Of a stretch of 14,218 bases of DNA, positions 7,758 to 13,729 are shown one piece after another. Below the pieces are notes generated by a model. The model made no database searches. It was not told the DNA's origin and saw only the letters and a list, made by a program, of their open reading frames with translations. Position 1 is the stretch's first letter; each line of letters starts with the position of its first letter. The stretch comes from Tidjanibacter sp. (GTDB lineage Bacteria > Bacteroidota > Bacteroidia > Bacteroidales > Rikenellaceae): contig JAFYRC010000250.1 in the NCBI GenBank assembly GCA_017547065.1, positions 1 through 14,218 of the forward strand, given 5' to 3'. The translations under genes were made by a program, and so were the position numbers.

Positions 7758-7791
7758 AAAAAAGAGTTCCAAACGTTTGGAACTCTTTTTT
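7758..7791. terminator. Bidirectional intrinsic terminator between convergent genes
   Basis: A perfect 34-bp palindrome centred between 7774 and 7775, with the core GAGTTCCAAACGTTTGGAACTC flanked by A-runs on the left and T-runs on the right. Read on either strand it gives a GC-containing stem followed by a U-tract. It lies 24 bp after the pectate lyase stop, and its right edge is 1 bp from the stop codon of the convergent TonB receptor gene, so it can end both transcripts. Confidence 0.9.
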
Positions 7792-7792
7792 G

Positions 7793-10102
7793 TTAGAATC
7801 GTATCTCGGCTCCGAGGTAGATGCTGTGTGGTTGCAGAGGGCCATAGACGTATCCCGAATCTCGGTTGGCTCCCTTGTCGAAGTCGCTCTGGTAGGAGTT
7901 GAAGATGTTTTTCACTCCGCCGAATAGCTCGATGAAGGTGTCGTCGTAGACGAGTGTTGTGTAGCCTATGCGTGCGCTCACATCCATAAAATTCTCTGTG
8001 CGCTCCACTCGGTCCTCGATGATGTAGCCTGTGTAGTGCTGCACCCACATTGGGCCGGTGTAGTTACCCGTCAGGTCGATGTTGAGCCTTGCGGTGGGCT
8101 TGTACATCAGGGTGAAATAGCCGTAGGCGTCGGGTGTGCGGAACATGTCGAGTGATGCAGGGGCTGTTTCGCTCCACTGCTCGGGCTCGGCATAGCGACT
8201 GCGCTGGAGGGTGAATCCTGCCTGCAACTCCAACTTGCGGCTCAGCAGTGCACGACCCTCGATGTTCACACCACTCACCGTGGCACCCGAACCATTATAA
8301 CGCTCCTGAATGGCCACTCCTTCGCTGTCGTGCCCCTTCTCACGCAGGGCAAACACGTCGTCGAGGCGAGTGTGGAAACCCTCCACGATGAGGTTTGTGG
8401 CCACGGTACCGAAGGTGTGGTAGAACTCTGCCGAGGCACTCCACGACGAGGAACGCTCCTCCTTCAGATTGGGGTCCAACACGATGCGTGTGCGCTCGCC
8501 ACCCACGATGGCAACGTGGAGATCCTCATCGTAGGCCTGGGGCGCACGATAGCCACCCGCATAACTGAGTCGCAGACTAATCTCTTCCGTGGGGTTGTAA
8601 CGCAAGTTTGCGCGGGGAGAGAAGATGGGGGCGGATATCATATTGTGCTTGTCCAAGCGGCCACCCAAGAGGATGGACCACTGCTTGTTGCGCCACTCGT
8701 TCTGGAAATAGACGCCATAGATGTTAGCAATCTGCTTGGTGTCAATGTTGTAGCCGAGCGAGGTGTCGTGCAGGTTGTTGTGGCTCACCTCCGAGCCCAC
8801 GGTGAGGTTGGAGGGCATAAAGAGGAGGTGGTCAAACTCGTGGACATACTGCACACCTGCCGCAGCCATAAGGTCGTGTGTGCGACCATAGGCGTTGGGG
8901 TCCTGCCCTGCGCCATAGTAACTTTTGCGTGCGGTGTTCTGGAACGAGGTGTAGATGTTCAGACGATTGGTGTGTGTGGGGTCGGACCAATCGAAGGTTA
9001 CACTACCGCCATCAATGGTGTGGTCGGCCTGCTCACACACCTCGGCGAGGTGCTGGGGCTTGTCCAACTGGTCGCCACCACGGCGATAGTCCTTGATGCG
9101 GTGATACTGGGCCGTGATGCGGGAGTAGTTGCTGGTGCGGAACACCGAGCGCATACCGAGCGCCTCCGAGTTGGATTCCAGCAGCTCGGTAAAACCGTCG
9201 CCGTCCACATCGTAGCCACCCGAGGTACGGCTTTGGGCGAAGACGCTCACGGCGGCCTTGCCACTGTCGGACACCAGTGAAGCGTTGAGAGTTGTGGCGT
9301 TTTCCATTGCGCCACCCATAGCGATGGCCGTTGTGGTGTGGCTCATCTCGGCCACACTCTGCTTGGGCTCCTTGGTGATGATGTTGATGGTACCACCGAT
9401 GGCCGAAGCACCATAGAGTGCCGAGCCTCCGCCGCGCATAACCTCCACACGCTCAATCATATTGGCAGGGATTTGCTCCATGCCATACACACCCGTGAGC
9501 GAGGAGAAGAGGGGGTGGGAGTCGACCAAAATCTGTGAGTAACGACCATCCAGACCGTTGATTCTCACCTGGGGGAAGCCACAGTTCTGACATGTGTTCT
9601 CCACCCTCACACCGGGCTGGTAGGCAAGGCCACCGGCCAGCGAGGCCGAACTCACCCTGTCGAAAATCTCGGAGTCGACCACACTCACCAACGAGGGAGC
9701 CTCCCTTTTGAGCGTTTCGGAGCGGTTGGACGACACAACGATTTGGTCGAGCGTCACGGCATCCTCGACGAGCTCAAACTCCACCTCGTGGGTCTGGCCT
9801 GCCACCACCTTCACCTGCTTGGTGGCGGAGATGTAGCCCACGGCACTAACCTCCACAGTGTAGGTGCCGGGGGTCATATTTTTGATGATGTAGTGTCCGG
9901 TAGCATCGGTAACCACGCCAATGGTTGTGCCCTCAATCACCACAGCAACATAGGGAATGTGAATACCGGTTGCTTTGTCAATCACGTGTCCGAAGATGTG
10001 TGCATCGGTGGGGCTTGGCTTGGGAATTACGGGGGTTGTCGCTACTGCGTTGGCGAGGCCAAAGCCACAAACCAAGAGTAGTAGTGCAAAGAGTTTTTTC
10101 AT
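7793..10102 (-). CDS. TonB-dependent outer-membrane receptor with N-terminal carboxypeptidase-regulatory-like domain
   Basis: A 769-residue outer-membrane transporter on the minus strand. A signal peptide covers about residues 1-19 (MKKLFALLLLVCGFGLANA). Residues ~33-115 form the Ig-like carboxypeptidase-regulatory domain common in Bacteroidetes receptors (GHVIDKATGIHIPYVAVVI...VSAVGYISATKQVKV). The plug domain follows, with QIVVSS, V-R-I-N-G-L-D-G, IERVEVMRGGGSALYGASA and GGTINIITKEP. The rest is a beta-barrel ending in Phe (YLGAEIRF), as expected for BAM insertion. At 769 residues it is shorter than SusC proteins and there is no SusD partner, so a metal-chelate, haem, cobalamin or small-molecule substrate is more likely than a glycan; the sequence does not decide. 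A C171-Q-N-C174 motif lies in the plug. It is convergent with the pectate lyase and divergent from the SGNH hydrolase. Confidence 0.92.
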   Translation of the reverse strand: MKKLFALLLLVCGFGLANAVATTPVIPKPSPTDAHIFGHVIDKATGIHIPYVAVVIEGTTIGVVTDATGHYIIKNMTPGTYTVEVSAVGYISATKQVKVVAGQTHEVEFELVEDAVTLDQIVVSSNRSETLKREAPSLVSVVDSEIFDRVSSASLAGGLAYQPGVRVENTCQNCGFPQVRINGLDGRYSQILVDSHPLFSSLTGVYGMEQIPANMIERVEVMRGGGSALYGASAIGGTINIITKEPKQSVAEMSHTTTAIAMGGAMENATTLNASLVSDSGKAAVSVFAQSRTSGGYDVDGDGFTELLESNSEALGMRSVFRTSNYSRITAQYHRIKDYRRGGDQLDKPQHLAEVCEQADHTIDGGSVTFDWSDPTHTNRLNIYTSFQNTARKSYYGAGQDPNAYGRTHDLMAAAGVQYVHEFDHLLFMPSNLTVGSEVSHNNLHDTSLGYNIDTKQIANIYGVYFQNEWRNKQWSILLGGRLDKHNMISAPIFSPRANLRYNPTEEISLRLSYAGGYRAPQAYDEDLHVAIVGGERTRIVLDPNLKEERSSSWSASAEFYHTFGTVATNLIVEGFHTRLDDVFALREKGHDSEGVAIQERYNGSGATVSGVNIEGRALLSRKLELQAGFTLQRSRYAEPEQWSETAPASLDMFRTPDAYGYFTLMYKPTARLNIDLTGNYTGPMWVQHYTGYIIEDRVERTENFMDVSARIGYTTLVYDDTFIELFGGVKNIFNSYQSDFDKGANRDSGYVYGPLQPHSIYLGAEIRF

Positions 10103-10145
10103 ATAGAGTGTTTCTCGTGTTAACTATAAGTTGGGATTTCGGCCG

Positions 10146-10176
10146 CAAAAGTATGCCAATCGAAGGTGGTGTGCAA
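10146..10176 (-). promoter_or_regulatory. Predicted Bacteroidetes promoter for the TonB receptor gene
   Basis: On the minus strand TACTTTTG (10153 to 10146) matches the -7 consensus TAnnTTTG. TTG (10176 to 10174) lies 20 nt upstream, the right distance for the -33 element. Transcription would start near 10140, giving a leader of roughly 37 nt before the ATG at 10102. Confidence 0.6.
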
Positions 10177-10183
10177 TACCAAA

Positions 10184-10218
10184 TTGTTGTGATTTTTTCG
10201 AAAAAAAACATAACTTTG
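10184..10218 (+). promoter_or_regulatory. Predicted Bacteroidetes promoter for the SGNH hydrolase gene
   Basis: TAACTTTG (10211-10218) is a full match to TAnnTTTG. TTGTTG (10184-10189) upstream puts a TTG 21 nt before it, as expected for the -33 element. The start would be near 10225, about 26 nt from the ATG at 10251. The spacer contains the A/T palindrome TTTTTTCGAAAAAA (10193-10206). Confidence 0.62.
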
Positions 10219-10250
10219 TGGAAATTGTCTAACTATTATTCTTTAATAAG

Positions 10251-10916
10251 ATGCTAAAACGAACCCTTTTTGTAACCCTTGCCCTGCTTGCAGCCCTCGC
10301 CGTAGAGGCCCAAACTCCAACCAAAGATTGGGCGCGATTCAATCGCTATGAGGAGGCTAATAAGCAACTCACCACCGCCCCCGACGTGGTATTTATGGGT
10401 AATTCCATCACCGCCAACTGGGCCAAGTTCCGCCCCGAGTTCTTCGCCGACAATAACTTTGCTGGCCGAGGTATCAGCGGACAGACCTCCTCGCAGATGT
10501 TGGTGCGCTTTCGTGCCGATGTGATTGACCTCCATCCCAAGAAGGTTGTGATTTTGGCTGGCACCAACGACATCGCACTCAACAATGGCCCCATTACACT
10601 TCCCCACATCTTGGACAACATCGCCTCGATGTGTGAGCTGGCGGCCTACAACAACATTGAGGTTGTGCTTTGCTCGGTGCTCCCCTGCAAGGCCTACAAA
10701 TGGAGGCCCGAGGTTACCCCTGCCCCCATCATCAAGGAACTCAACGCGCTGATTGCTGCTTATGCTGCCGAGAAGGGCTACCCCTATGTCGACTACCACT
10801 CGGCAATGACCAACGAGGAGGGAGGCCTTCCCGTGGAGCTGAGTCCCGACGGTTGCCACCCCAACGTGGAGGGCTACCTCATTATGGAGCGCCTGTTGTT
10901 GGAGGTGCTCAAATAG
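10251..10916 (+). CDS. Secreted SGNH/GDSL-family hydrolase (probable esterase/acetylhydrolase)
   Basis: A 221-residue protein with a signal peptide (MLKRTLFVTLALLAALAVEA, likely cut before Q-T-P) and all SGNH blocks. Block I is M-G50-N-S52-I with Ser52 as nucleophile (GNS instead of the classical GDS), block II G-I-S-G77-Q, block III G104-T-N-D107, and block V D200-G-C-H203-P-N with the catalytic Asp and His. The size matches single-domain bacterial GDSL esterases such as the platelet-activating-factor-acetylhydrolase-like group. It should act in the periplasm or outside the cell on an ester, possibly removing acetyl groups from a polysaccharide. A role in de-esterifying pectin beside the nearby lyase is attractive but unproven, as the two are separate transcription units. 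There is no lipobox. A strong terminator follows the stop. Confidence 0.88.
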   Translation: MLKRTLFVTLALLAALAVEAQTPTKDWARFNRYEEANKQLTTAPDVVFMGNSITANWAKFRPEFFADNNFAGRGISGQTSSQMLVRFRADVIDLHPKKVVILAGTNDIALNNGPITLPHILDNIASMCELAAYNNIEVVLCSVLPCKAYKWRPEVTPAPIIKELNALIAAYAAEKGYPYVDYHSAMTNEEGGLPVELSPDGCHPNVEGYLIMERLLLEVLK

Positions 10917-10961
10917 GTAAGTAGCTCAACAGTAGTGCGATAATAATTCCGCACCGCAAAT

Positions 10962-10997
10962 AAAATCCCCCGCATCATTCGATGCGGGGGATTTTTT
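10962..10997. terminator. Strong bidirectional intrinsic terminator after the SGNH hydrolase gene
   Basis: A perfect 15-bp stem (left arm 10962-10976, loop ATTC 10977-10980, right arm 10981-10995) with the core ATCCCCCGCATC / GATGCGGGGGAT is followed by T10992-10997 on the + strand. On the minus strand it is followed by TTTTATTT, so it can also stop transcripts of the convergent acyl-CoA synthetase gene. Confidence 0.92.
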
Positions 10998-11008
10998 GCT
11001 CAGTATGT

Positions 11009-11034
11009 TCGGCCCCGGCGGGGCCATTGGCCGA
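11009..11034. repeat. GC-rich element with two overlapping inverted repeats
   Basis: TCGGCC (11009-11014) pairs with GGCCGA (11029-11034). Alternatively GGCCCC (11011-11016) pairs with GGGGCC (11020-11025). The two hairpins share bases and cannot both form. There is no U-tract. The element sits 5 nt from the stop codon of the acyl-CoA synthetase gene, in that gene's 3' untranslated region. It is much more GC-rich than its surroundings. Confidence 0.5.
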
Positions 11035-11039
11035 GTGGT

Positions 11040-12818
11040 TTAGAACTTGCCTACGTTGTAGTAGATGTCCTTACCCTCGGGAGTGTACATTGCATTGAGG
11101 CGATCTGCGAAGTACTCCTCAACCTTACCACGAACAACCTTCATGGTGGAGTTGATCAGGTGGTTCTGCTCGGTGAAAGGCTCGTTCAGCAGTGCGAAAG
11201 TTGCGGGCAACCAACGCTCGGGGAACTGACCCTCAAACTTACCACCCCTCTTGTACTCGTTCAAGTCAGCCTGTACCAACTCGATGATCTTCCTCTGACC
11301 TTCCTCGCTATCCAAGGTGAGTTTGAGGGGAGCGAGAGCTGCCTTCATAGCCTCCTTGTTGGGCGAGATAAGAAGGGTAGTGTAGGGATCCTGGTTGTTG
11401 TGGAGGATTGCGTGGTCAATAAACTTCGAGGTCGAAACGTATGCCTCCTCGATACCCTCGGGGCAGTACTTCTCACCATCGGCAGCAATCAGAAGGCTCT
11501 TGAAACGACCGTAAACATAGAGGAGGTCGCCCTTGATAGCACCCATATCGCCGGTGTACAACCAGCCGTCCTTAACGGTGTCGGCAGTGGAAGCCTCATT
11601 CTTCCAGTAGCCCATCATCACGTTCTCGCCTTTGCAGACCATCTCGCCCTTCTCGCCCTCGGGAAGCTCGTTACCGTCGGGATCACAGATCTTCATCTCG
11701 AAGGGTTTAACCATCACACCGCTCGAACCGAACTGGTACCTGCGGGGACCGTTGGACGAAATTACGGGAGTAGCCTCGCTCAAACCATAGCCCTGGAACA
11801 TAGGCATACCTACGGCCATGAAGAACACCTGGAGCTCTTTGTCCAAGAGTGCGCCACCACCAACGAAGAATTTCAGCTCACCACCGAAGCCCTCGCGAAC
11901 TTTCGAGAAGATGATCTTGTCGAACAAGCACACCAGAGGTTTGCGCAAAGCACGCAGGCCCTTACCACGCTCTTTGTCGCTGTCGCCATTGTAGGCAATA
12001 GCGTTTTTAAGACCCCAGTTGTAGAGTTTCTCCACAGTTTTACCTTTGGCCTTAATGCTGTTCTCGATGTTTTTCTTGAAGTTCTTTGCCAGAGTGGGCA
12101 CCGAAAGAATGATGTGGGGTTTAACCTCACGGATGTTCAAAGGAATGTTTTTGAGGGTCTCCATACCAGTGCGACCGTTCTGTACGGTTGCAACCTGTGC
12201 GCCCTTGTGCATAAAGATGTAGAAACCTACAACGTGTGCAAAGCAGTGGTCCAAGGGGAGGATGATGAGCGTACGCCAAGTCTGGTCGATGTCCATCAGG
12301 GTGAGAGCCTGCTCAACGTTGGAGGTGTAGTTGCGGTGCGAAAGGCAAACACCTTTGGGATCGGCGGTAGTACCGCTGGTGTAGGTGATGGTTGCCAAGT
12401 CGTCGTTCTGGATAGCCTGACCGATTTTGAGGAAGCCCTCTTTGTCCTCGGCAAGGAGCTCACGGCCGAGAGCCTGTACGCTTTCGAGCGACACCTCACG
12501 GTCCTGATACTCGTCAATGGCGTCCAACACGATAACCTTCTCTACCAAAGGCAGGTCGGCGATGATACGACGGATTTTGGGGAGCTGGGTTTTCGAAACC
12601 ACGATCCACTTGGTGTCGGAGTGTTTCAGACGGAAGATGAGGTCGTTGCTCTCCTCGAGTTTGATCGACAGGGGCACGTTTGCAGCACCTGCGTAGAACA
12701 TTGCCAACTCGGAGATGATCCACATGTTGCGACCCTCCGAGAGGAGTGCCATATTGTCTTTGGGGGCTACGCCCAATTTTACAAAGCCAGCACCGAGCTC
12801 ATAGACCTTATCACGCAC
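11040..12818 (-). CDS. Long-chain acyl-CoA synthetase (AMP-forming); 5' end interrupted by two in-frame stops
   Basis: A 592-residue ANL-superfamily enzyme read from a GTG at 12818. It adenylates fatty acids with ATP and transfers them to CoA on the inner face of the membrane. Motifs include Y146-T-S-G-T-T-A-D-P-K-G (ATP/phosphate loop), Q-G-Y-G-L-S-E-A-T-P, W-L-Y-T-G-D-M-G-A-I-K-G-D-L, G-R-F-K-S-L-L-I-A-A-D-G-E-K, and the C-terminal N-S-T-M-K-V-V-R-G-K with the catalytic-type lysine. The catalytic body appears intact. The GTG is only the first standard start codon after two in-frame TAA codons. Family-like sequence (VANYPNNVFLKEKIGKEW) continues upstream of it in the same frame, and the natural ATG is almost certainly 12929. 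As written, translation would have to reinitiate at GTG 12818, losing about 37 N-terminal residues, or the gene is a recent pseudogene, or the sequence has errors. Confidence 0.85.
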   Translation of the reverse strand: MRDKVYELGAGFVKLGVAPKDNMALLSEGRNMWIISELAMFYAGAANVPLSIKLEESNDLIFRLKHSDTKWIVVSKTQLPKIRRIIADLPLVEKVIVLDAIDEYQDREVSLESVQALGRELLAEDKEGFLKIGQAIQNDDLATITYTSGTTADPKGVCLSHRNYTSNVEQALTLMDIDQTWRTLIILPLDHCFAHVVGFYIFMHKGAQVATVQNGRTGMETLKNIPLNIREVKPHIILSVPTLAKNFKKNIENSIKAKGKTVEKLYNWGLKNAIAYNGDSDKERGKGLRALRKPLVCLFDKIIFSKVREGFGGELKFFVGGGALLDKELQVFFMAVGMPMFQGYGLSEATPVISSNGPRRYQFGSSGVMVKPFEMKICDPDGNELPEGEKGEMVCKGENVMMGYWKNEASTADTVKDGWLYTGDMGAIKGDLLYVYGRFKSLLIAADGEKYCPEGIEEAYVSTSKFIDHAILHNNQDPYTTLLISPNKEAMKAALAPLKLTLDSEEGQRKIIELVQADLNEYKRGGKFEGQFPERWLPATFALLNEPFTEQNHLINSTMKVVRGKVEEYFADRLNAMYTPEGKDIYYNVGKF

Positions 12819-12929
12819 CTGTGTGTAGGTTGTATCGGTCCACTCTTTACCGATTTTCTCTTTCAGAAAGACGTTGTTCGGATAGTTAGCTACTTAACCT
12901 TAAAAGAGGTCCACCAAGTTTTTCTTCAT
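12819..12929 (-). pseudogene. Interrupted N-terminal segment of the acyl-CoA synthetase gene
   Basis: From ATG 12929 the minus strand reads M-K-K-N-L-V-D-L-F, then TAA (12902-12900), Gly, TAA (12896-12894). It continues in the same frame as V-A-N-Y-P-N-N-V-F-L-K-E-K-I-G-K-E-W-T-D and runs without break into the synthetase at 12818. The pattern 'M-K..L-V-x-L-F...S-V-x-x-Y-P-N-N-x-F-L' is what I recall as the ordinary N-terminus of this family, so the stops fall inside a formerly coding stretch. The other two frames are also closed within the same ~20 bp, so a simple frameshift does not rescue it. Confidence 0.7.
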
Positions 12930-12965
12930 AGAAGTTTTGTTTTACTTATACTTAAAATTTCACAC

Positions 12966-12978
12966 TTGTGGCACACAA
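12966..12978. repeat. Inverted repeat TTGTG-GCA-CACAA overlapping the synthetase -7 box
   Basis: Two perfect 5-bp arms flank a 3-nt centre, covering the predicted start site and the edge of the -7 box (12976-12983). It could be an operator half-site pair or a hairpin at the mRNA 5' end; it may also be chance. Confidence 0.3.
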
Positions 12979-12983
12979 ATATA
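12976..12983 (-). promoter_or_regulatory. Predicted -7 promoter box for the acyl-CoA synthetase gene
   Basis: TATATTTG on the minus strand matches TAnnTTTG and lies 46 bp upstream of ATG 12929, predicting a leader of about 40 nt. I see no TTG/TTTG at the -33 spacing, so the promoter may be weak, activator-dependent or wrong. Its position supports ATG 12929, not GTG 12818, as the original start. Confidence 0.45.
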
Positions 12984-13034
12984 TAAATTTATTTTGAGAT
13001 TGTTCTCCGTTGCTGCAAAATTATTCTGCCGCAC

Positions 13035-13676
13035 CTATTCGATGAGGAGCTCCTCGGCCCTCACTTTGGGCACATAATGGGTACCCTTTTCGTCACGATA
13101 GTAGGTGTGCGATTGGTCGGCAGAGATGCTCACGAGTTCGATTTTTTCGGCGGGCTTGCCGATGGCAATCAGCAGCAGCGGGTCGAGCGGCAACTCCAAC
13201 GAGGCTTTGAGAGCCTCTTTGTCGAAGGCACCAATGCAGATACCGCCCAAGCCAATTTCCACCGCTTGGAGGAGCATTGTCTGGGCCGATATGCCTAAAT
13301 CAATATAGGTGTAGTGATCGGTGGGTGGTACAGCACACACCACAATGAAAGCCCTCGGCTCACTACCCTCGTGCGGAAGATGCAGGTGGGGGAGTGCACC
13401 GCCCAGGCGGAAGTGGGGGAGCACTTTGTGTGCTTCCTCGGAGGTTACGATGCGGAAACGCAACTGCTGAGTGTTACGTGCAGAGGGAATACGAGTGTTG
13501 GTCTCCACGATGCGCAACAACTGATCCCTGCGCACCACAAAGGAGTTATCGTAGCCTCGGTAGCTACGGTTTTTGAGAATGAGTTTACCGAGCGATGCGG
13601 AGCTCTTCGAGGCACCACTCTTGGAGGCCTGCGCCTTGTAGTCCTCCATTTTCTTTTCCAAATAGTTGTCTGCCAT
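13035..13676 (-). CDS. Nitroreductase-family flavoprotein
   Basis: A 213-residue FMN-dependent oxidoreductase of the nitroreductase superfamily. The N-R-S-Y-R-G-Y-D segment near residue 36 fits the FMN-phosphate-binding R-(S/R)-x-R pattern, followed by T-R-I-P-S-A-R-N-T-Q-Q-L-R-F. The core helix D-L-G-I-S-A-Q-T-M-L-L-Q-A-V-E-I-G-L-G-G-I-C-I-G is a strong family signature, and L-L-L-I-A-I-G-K-P-A-E matches the usual C-terminal strand. These enzymes are typically cytoplasmic dimers that pass electrons from NAD(P)H to nitroaromatics, quinones or flavins; the physiological substrate is not visible. The first ~28 residues are Lys/Ser/Ala-rich and poorly family-like. An alternative start at Met10 (13649) is possible because a -7 box lies only 4 nt before the annotated ATG. 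It sits 105 bp upstream of the synthetase start, in the same direction. Confidence 0.85.
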   Translation of the reverse strand: MADNYLEKKMEDYKAQASKSGASKSSASLGKLILKNRSYRGYDNSFVVRRDQLLRIVETNTRIPSARNTQQLRFRIVTSEEAHKVLPHFRLGGALPHLHLPHEGSEPRAFIVVCAVPPTDHYTYIDLGISAQTMLLQAVEIGLGGICIGAFDKEALKASLELPLDPLLLIAIGKPAEKIELVSISADQSHTYYRDEKGTHYVPKVRAEELLIE

Positions 13677-13680
13677 ACTA

Positions 13681-13688
13681 CAAATATA
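13681..13688 (-). promoter_or_regulatory. Predicted -7 promoter box for the nitroreductase gene
   Basis: TATATTTG on the minus strand matches TAnnTTTG and is identical to the box before the synthetase gene. It ends 4 nt before ATG 13676, so transcription would begin at about the start codon (leaderless), or translation begins at Met10. No clear -33 element is seen. Confidence 0.4.
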
Positions 13689-13691
13689 CGA

Positions 13692-13705
13692 ATTGAAAAT
13701 TGAAA
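13692..13705. repeat. Short tandem repeat ATTGAAA x2
   Basis: Two perfect 7-bp copies lie in the 53-bp gap upstream of the nitroreductase gene. From memory, similar ATTGAAA runs occur in Bacteroidales intergenic DNA. No function is assigned. Confidence 0.4.
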
Positions 13706-13729
13706 ATGGAGAATCCAGTAGCCCTTTTT

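Noticed and set aside
8330..9280. 316-codon + strand frame inside the TonB receptor gene
   Set aside because: Antisense shadow without motifs or upstream signals.
7793..10102. SusC-type glycan receptor forming a polysaccharide utilisation locus with the pectate lyase
   Set aside because: At 769 residues it is shorter than SusC, there is no SusD gene, and it is convergent with the lyase across a bidirectional terminator.
10935..10954. GTGCG...CGCAC as an additional terminator hairpin
   Set aside because: A 5-bp stem with a 10-nt loop and no U-tract, just before a far stronger terminator.
12894..12902. TAA reassigned to an amino acid, or a selenocysteine/pyrrolysine-type recoding
   Set aside because: Selenocysteine uses TGA and pyrrolysine TAG. 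TAA clearly terminates several neighbouring genes here, so nonsense mutation, reinitiation or sequence error is simpler.
11160..12986. 608-codon open frame on the + strand opposite the acyl-CoA synthetase
   Set aside because: It mirrors the synthetase codon phase and has no recognisable motifs; the minus-strand product carries every expected ANL motif.
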